DNA of 64,000 bases from Eunapius fragilis. Taxonomy: Eukaryota; Porifera; Demospongiae; Spongillida; Spongillidae. The number at the start of each line of letters is the position of its first letter. Position 1 is the first letter of the stretch. Under the pieces are notes generated by a model. The model searched no databases. It saw only the letters and a program-made list of their open reading frames with translations, and was not told where the DNA came from. Positions 22,301 through 31,559 of this stretch are shown here, one piece after another. The stretch is from the NCBI GenBank assembly GCA_963681505.1, contig OY811980.1, positions 2,094,595 to 2,158,594 on the forward strand. Direction: 5' to 3'. A program made the translations under genes and the position numbers.

Positions 22301-24310
22301 TGCTTCTTTAATTTAACTTATAGTAATGAGTTTGCATTGGATGATTCCAGTATATCTTTGTATTTCTATGACAACAATGCACCAGCAGGCAGCGTGCTTT
22401 ATGGAGGTAACATTGATACTTGCACACCAGTTACCACTAAGAGCGATGTAAATGACGTTTTTGTGGTCAAATCGACATTAACCAACGAATCTTCAATTTT
22501 TTCTTCTACTCCCATGTACTTGTGTAACTGCTCATCATTGGATTCATTTAATTCCTGCATACCTATTACGAGCATTAATACAACGCTGTATCCTGGACAA
22601 ATACTTTCTGTCCCATTTGTAGCTGTGGGACAGAGGAATGGGACTGCCCAGTCCGTCATCATCCCCGTTGTAGGCCCTGTGGACTCGAGATTCATTGTGC
22701 TCTCTCCCATCCTGACTGACGCGGGTAAGGGTGTCTGTCGCAATTACACTATACCGTATTATCGATCAGGTGAACCTGTGACAGTAATGACGCAGGCAGC
22801 TTACAACATTGGAGAACTACCAGTTTCCAATTTTACGGTTAACATCACTCTTTTATCTTGTCCGACAGGCTTTATAGTAAACGAAACCAGTGATCTATTC
22901 ACCGCAAACGCTTCTTGTCAGTGTGACCCTCGCTTAAATCATGTCGTTTCTGCGTGTACCATTGCCAACGTTACGATTCAAAAGAGTTTGCCTTCATTCT
23001 GGATCGGCAGTATGCCAAATAATTCTCTAGTGTATTCCAATTGCTTACCAGAATTTTGCAATGCCAGTTTAGCCTTCAATCCGACGCAACAGGATGAACA
23101 GTGTCTCAACGAACACGTTGGGGTAGCATGCAGCTCATGTCCTCATAACTACAGCATGACCCTAGGAGTACCAATGTGCAGGAAGTGCTCCAATTACTAC
23201 TTGTTACTTGTGATTGTGTTTTTTGCAATGGGCCTGTTCTGCGTATTCCTGTTGTTTGCTCTCAATCTCACTGTCTCCGTTGGAACCATCAATGGAATTC
23301 TGTGGTATGCCTTTGTTGTCAACCTCAATCGCCTCATCTTTGCAAAAGGCAATAATTTAGTAACTAACGTCTTGTTTGTGTTCATTTCGTGGATCGACTT
23401 TGATTTCGGCATTGTTTCGTGCTTTTACGATGGGATGGACATGTACTGGTACACTTGGCTTCAGTTGGTATTTCCCACGTTTATTTTCCTCATCATCGGA
23501 GTAATAGTTCTGGGTGCTAAATGCTCTCGGGCGATGTCAAAACTCTGCAAGCCTAATGCCGTACCGGTACTCGCTACGCTTTGCTACATGTCCTTATCTA
23601 AGTTAACGAGAACGTGTGTTGCAATATTGTACCCGAACCAGCTGGTGTTTGCCAATGGAACTCAGTGGGTGTGGCTGTATGATGCAAATATGCCTTACTT
23701 GGATAGGTGGCACGCTGTTCTTGCTGGTATAAGTGCTCTCATTTTAGTTCTAATCATAATACCGTACACGGGCTTGCTTGTCCTATCTCCGTGGCTGCAG
23801 AGATACTCTCAAAAGAGATGCATTTCCTGGATTAACAGGTTGAAACCGTTTCTCGATAACTACCAAGCCCCGTACAAGGATCGATTCAGGTACTGGGTCG
23901 GAGCGTTATTTGCTTTCAGAATTATCTTCTGCGTCGTAACAGTATCTTGCATCAATACTAGTAATTCGAAGGTAGTGCTTGTGGCTATCATAATTGCTCA
24001 CGTGTCCATTATTCTTGGGGCAGGAATCGCTGTGTACAAGAACTGGGTTTTGAGTGTTCTTGAAAGTTTTTTCCACATCAACCTGTCAGTAATGGCCGCT
24101 TTGATTCTTCTGTACGAAGATGATGAAAAAAATGCTACCATTGTTGTTTGGATTGGCGTTGGTAGTTATCTTGTAAGTGTTGTCGGAATTATAATGTACC
24201 ATATTGTATGCATCATAGCATCAAGATGTAGTAAAAGGAATATCACCAAAGTCAACAATATAGGCGCAGCTGAGGAAGAAAGGGAGGAATTGTTGTATGA
24301 CCAAGAGTGA
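19364..24310 (+). CDS. Beta-helix multi-TM surface protein (1648 aa, single exon)
   Basis: An uninterrupted coding exon. Residues 1-29 form a signal peptide (MGKMIWLHQWILHVYTIACL, then SSAIFGAKG). Residues 40-560 are rich in short beta strands, Asn-Asn turns and N-glycosylation sites, as in right-handed parallel beta-helices. Residues about 568-808 hold sixteen 15-residue repeats of the type SSLQLNSSILQAENG. Residues 846-965 have GGALY/GGGLYL and F-x-N-N repeats resembling chlamydial Pmp-type beta-helix repeats. A cysteine-rich module follows (about 1166-1275, including CSSCPHNYSMTLGVPMCRKC), then about eight or nine hydrophobic segments (1278-1620) and a short acidic cytoplasmic tail. The layout suggests a cell-surface adhesion or recognition protein; ligand and signalling are unknown. 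I know similar proteins as large sponge families. The start is the first ATG, directly before the signal peptide. Confidence 0.85.
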   Translation: MGKMIWLHQWILHVYTIACLSSAIFGAKGQFQNIYYVTPVNVPCSYSPCFDLGTYMNNQSQYFVSDTQFIFLQGQHILSSSLDISNVNNIELVGYGSMTTHSIAENVLSYGFEPYEQDSTITYTSSSSVIRCNPGQIRIFFWKAVSVSLVNLTIVDCGYFNENYYDGYAVLFQYASYITIDGISVQNCHNFGIEAWLEGPINISRSSFIGNNQYVKNLLQKRTSPCSTAVQNCTIVEYWNDGTVDPKYYDGGGVWIAFTSMTNKKIVSISSSLFSLSLNARYGVGIPDHLVSGTGLTLIMCFNGGTEEVILSNNTFYRNQAGLGAGLQLYYFSAGSSSITMENTLFMSGVALQGAGVSYNQALINNDYSTNIIISNTVFHNNYARNYGSSVWVSEAVNSVTIVHTLEFNNCTFLNEYGYSSIKITTIQSSMRINVNFTVWKKMYETQLVTFSSGNSNTSLLSISMQNSEIVDASAMLSIGNGSLYMYNCSVNTSRAQYSLNVSNEVLLAGYSSSIYISSCIFSGNSVLAGIMQVMSSELTLVNTSFENSLHVSALLISISFFGKVLFLNGSSLLLASSILKAENCSSLLFDSSILHAENGSSLLFDSSILQAENGSSLLLDASTLMAENGSSLQLNSSILQAEYGSSLQLNSSFLQAENSSSLKLDSSILQAENGSSLQLNSSILQAENSSFLQLDSSTLQAEIGSSLLFYSSSLQAENVSSFQLNSSILQAENGSSLQLNSSILQAEIGSSLLFYSSSLQAENGSSLQLNSSILHADNDTSLKFNSSTLQAEKGTYLKLNSSTLQAEYTKIQLSGAFVTAISLIDSNANFILTEINCKYYSAPKGGALYLDSSSVVFTNASATFTNNQADLGGGLYLVSSTVSFISTDLNCSSNIARYFGGCLYLLSSNVSFQNTTDTILFNNTAFNAGGGMFLVYQSTLNLTAPSHITFHNNSASLSGGAIFAYDQIVNPNVLPQPQCFFNLTYSNEFALDDSSISLYFYDNNAPAGSVLYGGNIDTCTPVTTKSDVNDVFVVKSTLTNESSIFSSTPMYLCNCSSLDSFNSCIPITSINTTLYPGQILSVPFVAVGQRNGTAQSVIIPVVGPVDSRFIVLSPILTDAGKGVCRNYTIPYYRSGEPVTVMTQAAYNIGELPVSNFTVNITLLSCPTGFIVNETSDLFTANASCQCDPRLNHVVSACTIANVTIQKSLPSFWIGSMPNNSLVYSNCLPEFCNASLAFNPTQQDEQCLNEHVGVACSSCPHNYSMTLGVPMCRKCSNYYLLLVIVFFAMGLFCVFLLFALNLTVSVGTINGILWYAFVVNLNRLIFAKGNNLVTNVLFVFISWIDFDFGIVSCFYDGMDMYWYTWLQLVFPTFIFLIIGVIVLGAKCSRAMSKLCKPNAVPVLATLCYMSLSKLTRTCVAILYPNQLVFANGTQWVWLYDANMPYLDRWHAVLAGISALILVLIIIPYTGLLVLSPWLQRYSQKRCISWINRLKPFLDNYQAPYKDRFRYWVGALFAFRIIFCVVTVSCINTSNSKVVLVAIIIAHVSIILGAGIAVYKNWVLSVLESFFHINLSVMAALILLYEDDEKNATIVVWIGVGSYLVSVVGIIMYHIVCIIASRCSKRNITKVNNIGAAEEEREELLYDQE
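21067..21786 (+). repeat. 45-bp coding tandem repeat, 16 units
   Basis: Lies inside the beta-helix gene. Each 45-bp unit encodes 15 residues with consensus S-S-L-x-(L/F)-(N/D/Y)-S-S-(I/T/S)-L-(Q/H)-A-E-(N/I)-G. Neighbouring units differ at a few positions, and some non-adjacent units are almost the same (the LLFYSS units at positions 10 and 13), which points to block duplication or gene conversion. One unit probably corresponds to one partial coil of a solenoid. Confidence 0.9.
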
Positions 24311-25024
24311 TATTAATCTTTAAGATAACATTGTACAGTCATTAATGAAGTGCATTTCTGGTACAGTTGAGCAGACTTTGCTATAAGTTAGAGTTGCGTG
24401 GATTTTGCTATGATTTATGAAGACTAGTAGCGTAGACTTTGCCACGATGTATGAAGACTCATTGCGTATATATTACATTTTACATGTATCTATAATTATG
24501 TTATTTCATTCAATTTGATTTGTTGGCAGTGTGCTACTCAACCTGATGGCGAAGAGCTTGTGTCGACGTTAAAGACATTGCACTTCCCCTGGGCATCTTG
24601 CATGCACAAGTGAAGGTGTTCGGGTAGATTGAGGGAGGGGTTATTTGGAAATCGTTATTACGCTGGCTTTGGATCATTACAATTCATTATTTGGTAGTGG
24701 GAAGTGGGCCTGGGGCATGCATGGGTCACCGAAAGAGGGTAGGAGCGGGTGAGGATGTATGCCCCCTTCCACGCGAAGCTTTGTTTATATAACTACGCTC
24801 ATAAAAACGCTATTGGACTATGAATACATAATTAACAAACAAACATAAAAGTAATCCTTCTCATGATTTATTGACCATGCGTCGTCGCGCGTATGATCAC
24901 TTGATGGATGAGCATTCAGTTTGTATATTAGTGTACACGATGCTGATTTTTATACGAGCATGTATACATACGATTACTTCAATGCAACGTTGCAGATGAA
25001 CTATACGGTTCATTATGCATACAT
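24311..25024. other. 3' flank of the beta-helix gene
   Basis: Contains imperfect short repeats of a (GCAGACTTTGCTA / GTGGATTTTGCTATGATTTATGAAGAC)-like block between 24370 and 24465. No gene is recognised and no AATAAA signal is visible near the stop codon. Confidence 0.4.
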
Positions 25025-26345
25025 ATTATGGATGATGGGGTCATTGCTGGGGCAAAACAGGCAGTGTTACAGGCACTTAGCATTATTAAACAGCTTGGTC
25101 CTCCACTAGGTCTTTTCATAAATACTTCCAAATGTGAATTGTTCAGTAAAAGAGACTTAGGAGGCTTTCCTGATGAGATGAAGAAGTCAGATGCACTGAA
25201 CTTTGAAATCTTAGGCGTGCCAATTGGGGACCCAATCTTTTGTGCCAAGTCCATTGCGGAGAAAAGGGTGAACGCCTCTAAGTTTTTAGCACTGCTAAAA
25301 GAGGTAGGTTCTGTTGACTCACAAGTTGCTCTGTTGCTGCTACGTCAATATGGCGGTTTCTGTCGAATGGTTGGTCCATATTGCCAGATGCACCTCTCCT
25401 TCTGTAGCACTGGAAGGATCGCAGTTATTTGATGAAGAGGTCCGTCATCAGATAGCATGTGCATTGATCCATCTGATTTAGTTTGGAAACAAGCCCAGCT
25501 GAGTTTGAGCAGGGGTGGTCTGGGGCTTCGCAGTGCACCATTTCACTCATCAGCAGCATTCATGTCTACCTTTTCAATGTCGGGCTTTGCTAACAACACT
25601 AGTCATCATCTTCTCCATTCTTTGACCACTTTAATTTCAGTGTTTCCCCAGCAGAAGTCATTTCAATTGATGAGTTGCTTGAGTCTCCAATGACCCAAAA
25701 GATGCTGTCCATGAAAATAGAGAACAAACAGTTTCAGTGGCTATTTTATGCTTCCTCGATCGATCTATTCCAAACAGCTCGTTTAATGTCTGCTTCATCA
25801 TGCCTTGCAGCTTCTTGGTTATCTGTTATACCATCCCCTGGTCTTAACCTCCACCTTGATAAGGCTGAATTCCAGACAGCCTTAAAATGGTGGCTAGGTA
25901 TTGACATGTTTGGTGGTAGTAGGTGCCCATCTTGTTCAACCCAGTCGTTAGATCCTTTAGGTCACCATGCTCTAACATGTAAATATAATGGGGATGTAGT
26001 GTCACGACACAACCAACTCAGGAATACCTTTTTTGAATCCTGCAGACAGGCTGGTATTGGTGGACAAATGGAGGTAGGAAGTGGCTCGGGACATGATGAA
26101 CAGTGTACCCACCAGCTGATGTTCTAGTGCCAAATTGGGATCTGGGGAAACCTGCGGCTTTTGATCTCACAGTAGCATCACCGCTTAATCAAAGTATCCT
26201 CACTGAAACGTGTGTGACAGCAGGATCATCTGGTCGGGTTTCAAAACAAAGGAAACATGCCTCCAATGATGTTAAGTGCTCAGAGCTAGGTTGGTCTTGC
26301 ATACCATTGGCTGTTGAAACATATGGCTGCTGGGGAACCTGAAAT
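25025..26345 (+). pseudogene. 5'-truncated non-LTR retrotransposon copy
   Basis: Homology begins almost exactly at the reverse transcriptase catalytic motif (IMDDGVIAG). It continues with LGPPLGLFINTSKCELFS and an EILGVPIGDP segment, all typical of the RT palm/thumb. After frame changes, RGGLGLRSAPFHSSAAF, then AASWLSVIPSPGLNLHLDKA, a C-x-x-C...GHH-x-x-x-x-C knuckle (CPSCSTQSLDPLGHHALTC) and a VPNWDLGKPAAFDLTVASPL segment follow. The last part resembles the PD-(D/E)xK restriction-like nuclease region of some non-LTR elements; that is inference from the ADV(L)...FD-x-T pattern. At least three frameshifts make it inactive. Confidence 0.75.
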
Positions 26346-26396
26346 TAAACTGTCCAATCTTATAGTTCAGTGTTGTGTATTTGGTGTGTGATAATC

Positions 26397-26780
26397 GGAA
26401 CCTACGCGAGTAGGTTCCATATAGGAATCCTGCAGTATCATGAATGTCATTAAAAAAACGTCACTCGCGTCTAGCAGGACAGCCAAGAGTCGGGTCACTT
26501 CGCTTTTAGTGGCAATCGAGCAATATCAAAAAGGAGAACAGTTCTGCGTCATACATATGTCATAAGACGGTGTACTTTTAGAGAACAAAAATACTCGTCC
26601 CCATCGTCCGTACCCAGTCCCACCTAAAATTTCTCCTTCGTCGTCTTCTTCTTCTTCTTCTTCCTTCCGGAGAGTATAACTCACGACAGGAACGTTTGTA
26701 AAGCACGCCATGTGTACCAATCGCTTCAGGATGTGTCCGCATGTTATCTTCAGGTATCTGTTAGACGCCTAACCGATCAG
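26397..26780. repeat. Dispersed repeat R1, copy 2
   Basis: Starts with the palindrome GGAACCTACGCGAGTAGGTT(CC), then CATGAATGTCATTAAAAAAA, TCATAAGACGGTGTA, CGTACCCAGTCC, a TTC/TCG-rich tract and ACCAATCGCTTC. Aligns with 28490-29000 and 12235-12500; the first 110 bp recur inverted at 10225-10345. No intact frame is shared. Confidence 0.65.
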
Positions 26781-27505
26781 GCAATTGGCTGAAGCGAGTA
26801 GTACCTTATTTGGTGTTGATCTACAAATAGCACATTACATCAGCTATCACAATGTTCATGACGCACCAGTATAATATAACCAGTGTTATCAAATTCGATG
26901 GTTTTACCATATAATCTCATGAGGACAATTCTGATTCCACTCGAGCATATAAAAGTGGAAAGATCCAGATGCTGCCAGATCTGTCAAACGTGCGTATGTC
27001 AAGCGCGGTACCGAAAGGAACAACAAAACGACCACCCAAAGGTACGTTTATACGGCATCGATAAATGTTGGATCGATAAATTATAAGCATGCATATGGTA
27101 TATCGCTAAAATGGAAGGAATAGTTTAGTTACAGCGGTGGAGATACTGCGTCTCTCCGTTTTACAGTAATATGCGCTGTTTGAAATGTGTGTATAACGCC
27201 AAAGTTGCTTACGTCAATTTGGTCATGTATTGTGGTGCATGGTTTATCTGATTATAGCGTGAGATCAGTTTACTTAGAGTGCATTTATTCTTTGTATTAT
27301 ATGGCTTCGTTTTTAACCTTTATCAATCCTTTGCTCCTCAATGGAGATAGTCTGGGGACTAGTGTAATATTTGGTACACACCTCAACAGAATTGCATATT
27401 CTAATATAAACCTGTCATGATCGCGCAAGTTGACGTTTATGCTACCTTATTCTATGCGTTTCAAGAACTAAGTACAATACCAAATGCACCAGAAAAATTT
27501 AGGAA
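26781..27505. other. Spacer without recognisable gene
   Basis: Short frames at 26883-27086 and 27187-27420 have no domain and no paralogue in the window. Nothing else stands out. Confidence 0.35.
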
Positions 27506-27794
27506 ACAAGTAATAAAAACATTCTCTACACGAGAAGGTTGGTGGTATATAGGAATCAAAGGTGAGATGGTGGTGTAAAAAGCAAGGGAACAAGGCTTTT
27601 GATTGAAAAGGAAAAATGAAATAGACCTATATTAGCACGCACATTAAAATATGACAACATGCGGCTAATATAGGTCTATTTCATTTTTCCTTTTCAATCA
27701 AAAGCCTTGTTCCCTTGCTTTTTACACCACCATCTCACCTTTGATTCCTATATACCACCAACCTTCTCGTGTAGAGAATGTTTTTATTACTTGT
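27506..27794. mobile_element. Foldback MITE, family E, copy 2
   Basis: An almost perfect palindrome with arms of about 130 bp. It begins ACAAGTAATAAAAACATTCT and includes GGTGGTGTAAAAAGCAAGGG and TGAAATAGACCTATATTAG. It shares termini and the GGTGGTGTAAAAAGCA core with the copies at 12519 and 31281. The near identity of the arms implies a fairly recent insertion. Confidence 0.92.
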
Positions 27795-28489
27795 AACAAT
27801 AGTAACTGTGTAGCTTAGATCTGTAATAATGTACACATTCATGTATTTATGTATTCTGTTAAATATTAAAATAATAATAATGATTCCAAGAGTTGCTTGC
27901 CCCAACCATGTGGCGTTCACATATGACACTCCATACCAGAGGCTCCCCCCCCCCCCCCCCCCCCCCCCGGTGCTGTTCCCAATGTTTGGTTAAAGGAGCA
28001 AGACTTACATTGCTGTGTAGCTGGTTGCAAACTCAAGGTCTTCCTCCAGGGGTCTAAATATAATTACGTCATGCATATATAACTCTCTAGGTTAAGAAGT
28101 ATGCATTTATCAAATAATATGATACTGTTTTGTTTATTCATTAGAAGTGCATTAATAACTTTTTATATTGAAAAAAAAGAGTAGAAATAAAAATTTAAAA
28201 GTCTTAGAAAGTGCATTGAGGAGCACTGACTGGGGTGATGAAGACTTTGTCGTGTAAAAAACGGTCATGATCAGTGGCACATCCCGGGTTGGGGGGGGAG
28301 TTGCAACCCCCCCTTTCAAACCCGCAATCAATAATCATTAGTAACACAAACAAACGGCAAGGCAGTATCATGACGTTAAGCAGTGTTTTGCGCATGATAT
28401 TATTAATAACAAAGCGTTGGCGGCTGGGGCGGAGCCCCAGACCCCCTAGTTGGGTGGGGGGTACCCCTCCCCTGCTTTAATGAATCTGA
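27795..28489. other. Spacer with C homopolymer
   Basis: Holds a C run at about 27947-27968 and G/C-rich pieces near 28290-28315 and 28440-28470 that look like fragments of family G. No gene is recognised. Confidence 0.4.
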
Positions 28490-29000
28490 ACCTGCGGCAG
28501 CAGGTTCAATATAGGATTGATTGAGGGTTTATGAAGTCATTAATAAAACTTCACTAGCGTCTGGAGGGACAACGGAGAAACGGATCGCTTGTCTCTTTAT
28601 CGCGATGGAATGAGAGCACAACATAGGCGTAGGAACAACCTTAATAGGGGGGTGCCAAAGTCATATTATTCATCGATTTTCACCGTACATGGTGATAGGT
28701 GATACCATGTACGGTGAAATTGAATGAATAATATGACTTTGGGCCCCCCGTATTAAGGCTGTTCCTACGCCTAGCACAACGACCTACAGTTCTACGTTGG
28801 TACCGTGTCATAAAACGGTGTGGTTATAGAGAAACAAACAATTTCCTGTTTCTCGTGCCCAGTCCTAATATAATTCTCCATCGTCGTCGTCGTCTTCTTA
28901 TTCTTAGGAAGGTATAACTCGAGCTAGGAACGGTTTTGAAGGACGGGAATAGTACCAATCGCTTCGAAATTTACCGGCACGTTATCCTCCCATGTCATAT
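28490..29000. repeat. Dispersed repeat R1, copy 3 (interrupted)
   Basis: Aligns with R1 copy 2: AACCTGCGGCAGCAGGTTCA terminus, GTCATTAATAAAACTTCACT, GTCATAAAACGGTGTGG, TAGAGAAACAAAC, a TCGTCGTCGTCGTCTTC tract and ACCAATCGCTTCG. A 150-bp MITE interrupts it at 28623-28772. Confidence 0.65.
28623..28772. mobile_element. 150-bp foldback MITE inserted in R1, with 8-bp TSD
   Basis: The arms AGGCGTAGGAACAACCTTAA and inverse GTTCCTACGCCT enclose a palindromic interior with CACCGTACATGGT. The octamer AGCACAAC is present directly on both sides (28615-28622 and 28773-28780), and R1 homology resumes after it. The octamer duplication suggests mobilisation by a hAT-type transposase. Confidence 0.85.
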
Positions 29001-29068
29001 AGACACATATCAAGTTCTATTTAATAATGTATATAATAGATTTGTATTAATAATTTTAGGCATTAAAT

Positions 29069-29310
29069 ATACACAACCAATTCTTATCTCGCCCGTAACG
29101 TGAGCGGTACCCAACTTTGGCGTAACGGCAGCGTACACGGGCCCGTAAAAGCAGAGATCTATTTATTATCTCTGGTAATAGCCCTGCTAAATGAATAACG
29201 TATCATTATTCATTTACTTGCACTGTTAGTGTTACGGGCCAGTGTACGCTGCCGTTACGCCAAAGTTGGGTATCGCTCACGTTACGGCGTTTCAAGAATT
29301 GGTTGTGTAT
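29069..29310. mobile_element. Foldback MITE of 242 bp
   Basis: The arms start ATACACAACCAATTCTT and contain CGTAACGTGAGCG and CCAACTTTGGCGTAACGGCA with matching inverse copies ending at 29310. A small AGAGAT...ATCTCT palindrome is in the loop. No other copy is in this window. It ends 59 bp before the charged-repeat ORF at 29369. Confidence 0.85.
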
Positions 29311-29368
29311 TTGGTGTTCCTATCGCAGTTTAGTTGTTACTTTGGCTAGTGAAGTTGTTTTTCTAAAA

Positions 29369-29922
29369 ATGCCTTCGCGTAATCAAAAGAAGAGATCTAA
29401 GCAACGAGCGGAATACCTCCAAAGCAAGACGAGAACAAAGCTAAAGCCCGAGCGCTCTACAAGGCCGATCCCGAAAAGAAGGCCTCTGTACGCGACAGCT
29501 ACAAGGCCGATCCCAAAAAGAAAAAGGCCTCTGTACGTGACAGCTACAACGCAGATATTGAATCTAAGCGATCTGCTAAAAGGCAGCGATATGAAGAGGA
29601 CCTCGAGGAGAACCGTGCTGCTAAAGGCGGCGATATGAAGAGGACCTCGAGGAGAATTAACCGTGCTGCTAAAAGGCGGCGATATGAAGAGGACCTCGAG
29701 GGAAACCGCGCTGCTAACAAGCGCCGCAGAAATACGAGGACATTCAGCTGCCATTAAAGCATCTAAAAAGAGTCGGTATTGGAATGACCCCGCTGTCCGA
29801 TTGGCTAAATGTGCTTCCGAGAGGATGCGGTACCGCAGGGGTCACAGATCTACCACTACCATTCAAAGGTATGTTATGGCATGTTGTATTAACAATAAAA
29901 AGCTGTGCATGCAACATTTGTA
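29369..29922 (+). pseudogene. Charged-repeat ORF, frameshifted
   Basis: Starting from ATG at 29369 (MPSRNQKKRSKQRAEYLQSK), reading moves to a second frame that gives ALYKADPEKKASVRDSYKAD, then AKRQRYEEDLEENRAAK repeats, then after another shift further RRRYEEDLE units, KASKKSRYWNDPAVRLAK and ERMRYRRGHRS. The repeats are highly charged, with period about 14-16. One frameshift corresponds to loss of one A in GCTAAAAGGCGG. I know such charged N-terminal repeats from sponge predicted proteins associated with repetitive DNA, but the function is unknown. With at least two shifts it is broken here. Confidence 0.5.
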
Positions 29923-30257
29923 GAGCATAATCGGGCGGTGTATGGTCGGGCTTGTCACCCTAATACCTGACCAAACGCGGTAGTAGGGCCCGCCCGACTA
30001 TGTACAGCACGGATCTGCACAAAACCATTCACTTCACATGTAAAGCATGCATGGTGACTCAACTGTGTGTACAGTAGTGTTTTAATCTGATAGCTTCCTT
30101 ATTTGAAGGCTTCCTTGCCTTAAGCCTTGTCTAGCCATGTACATGGTACAATGGATGTTGCAACTGTATGAATATAATTGCAGTTGCAAGGGCTGAGAAC
30201 TATAGGTGAAATGAAAATAATAACTGCAAAAATATCCTTCTCCCATATAGCTACTCC

Positions 30258-30527
30258 TTGTATGAACCCAAATCTCATGCACTAATGAGGTATAATGGTG
30301 GTCTTGAAAATGCTTCTCTTAGGGATAGTGAGCTTTTAAGTGAAGCCTTTTGTAAGTCTCATCCATTGCTAGCTCAAAAGGTTGTTACTAGATCTGCCCG
30401 TGCAGCAGTAAGTAAGATTGGGGCAGAGGCATTGGTTTCTAATCTACATGGTGCCATGATCTACATGCTGTCATGTAGTTCACTTCCTGAGTTCCCACAC
30501 TATCCAAGGCTTCACCTCCATGTTTAG
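30258..30527 (+). pseudogene. Possible exon of the charged-repeat gene
   Basis: Encodes ALMRYNGGLENASLRDSELL and SARAAVSKIGAEALVS segments with helical, Ala-rich character. It lies 0.3 kb after the charged-repeat ORF on the same strand and could be a downstream exon of it. No domain is recognised. The assignment to the same gene rests only on position. Confidence 0.3.
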
Positions 30528-30785
30528 ATTGGAGCATTTTCAAATTTGACCAATAAAATTTTAGCACATGCCATTAATATGATGGAATTGGACCAATAGA
30601 ATTGTAGCACAGTCTGCACACGTGTTAAGGCTTTGCAGGTATAAAAGTCAGTCATGCACCCGCTGAATTATAGTGCATTTTTTAAAATTTAATAATGCTC
30701 TATGTGGATTCACGTGTAAACTTGCTTGAAAAAAGAAAAAGGTAAAAAAAATTTTTTAATCATACTCTCTGTCACGTACATGTAG

Positions 30786-31130
30786 ATGGCAGCTGAAGAC
30801 CTTCATGCTTTTTTAATAATGAAGGGTCGGAAGAGGAAGAGGATGACATTCATCCTCCGACTCCTCTCCCCTTTACCCCGCGAGAAGCCCCGCTGCCCCA
30901 CCACCACCAGCAGCAATACCCCCGCACCACCAGCAGCAATACCCCCGCCACCACCACCAGCTGCGCTGGAGCCACCACCATCAGCTGCGCTTCCGCCGGT
31001 ACCGCCGCCTGTGCTCCCTCCCTGGCCTGCATGGCCACTGCCACCCTGGCTCAACCCAGCATGGCGGGGAGGCCGGGGAGGAGGATGTCCCCGCAGGAGA
31101 GAGGGCGCGGGCGAGGACAAATCGTTATAA
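30786..31130 (+). CDS. Proline-rich open segment, possible terminal exon
   Basis: A GC-rich segment in AT-rich surroundings with an open frame of 114 codons in one register (Pro/Ala-rich, ending WRGGRGGGCPRRREGAGEDK) and an alternative register starting SEEEEDDIHPPTPLPFTPRE that also stays open. Which is used, if either, is unclear. It follows a pyrimidine-poor but AG-ending stretch and could be the last exon of the gene at 29369-30527. It is low complexity and without a domain, so a coding role is uncertain. Confidence 0.25.
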   Translation: MAAEDLHAFLIMKGRKRKRMTFILRLLSPLPREKPRCPTTTSSNTPAPPAAIPPPPPPAALEPPPSAALPPVPPPVLPPWPAWPLPPWLNPAWRGGRGGGCPRRREGAGEDKSL

Positions 31131-31280
31131 ATACTACTAATTCGTACAATTATATGTATTATTATTAAAGTTATTTGTTATTGCATTAAGAGATAAAGGG
31201 GATCATCGAAATTCTATATGCTCTTCCTACATTTCATTGACTACGATACTGCTATGACAGGGTGAAAAAAAACCTATGAA

Positions 31281-31553
31281 ACAAGTAAGTAAAAACATTC
31301 TCTAACGAGAGAGTTGTTGGTATATAGGATTGACCAATGGTGGTGTAAAAAGCACGGAAACAAAATTTTACGGGAAAATTGAAATAGGCCTATATTTAGC
31401 ACACTCACAATAAAATAGCGCATGCCTGAGTAATGGGCTAAATATAGGCCTATTTCAGTTTTCCAGTAAAATTTCTGTCACTCTTGTTTCCATGCTCTTT
31501 ACACCACCATTGGTCAACAACTCTCTCGTTAGAGAATGTTTTTATTTACTTGT
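31281..31553. mobile_element. Foldback MITE, family E, copy 3
   Basis: Same termini (ACAAGTAAGTAAAAACATTC and inverse), GGTGGTGTAAAAAGCA core and CCTATATTTAGC loop-proximal block as the copies at 12519 and 27506. The arms differ at several positions, for example a gap where GGATTGACCAATGG pairs with CCATTGGTCAAC, so it is older than copy 2. Confidence 0.88.
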
Positions 31554-31559
31554 ATTAAT

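Noticed and set aside
30803..31120. Glycine-rich minus-strand frame opposite the proline-rich segment
   Set aside because: It is the antisense of a GC-rich low-complexity stretch; neither strand has independent support, and the plus strand fits the neighbouring frames better.
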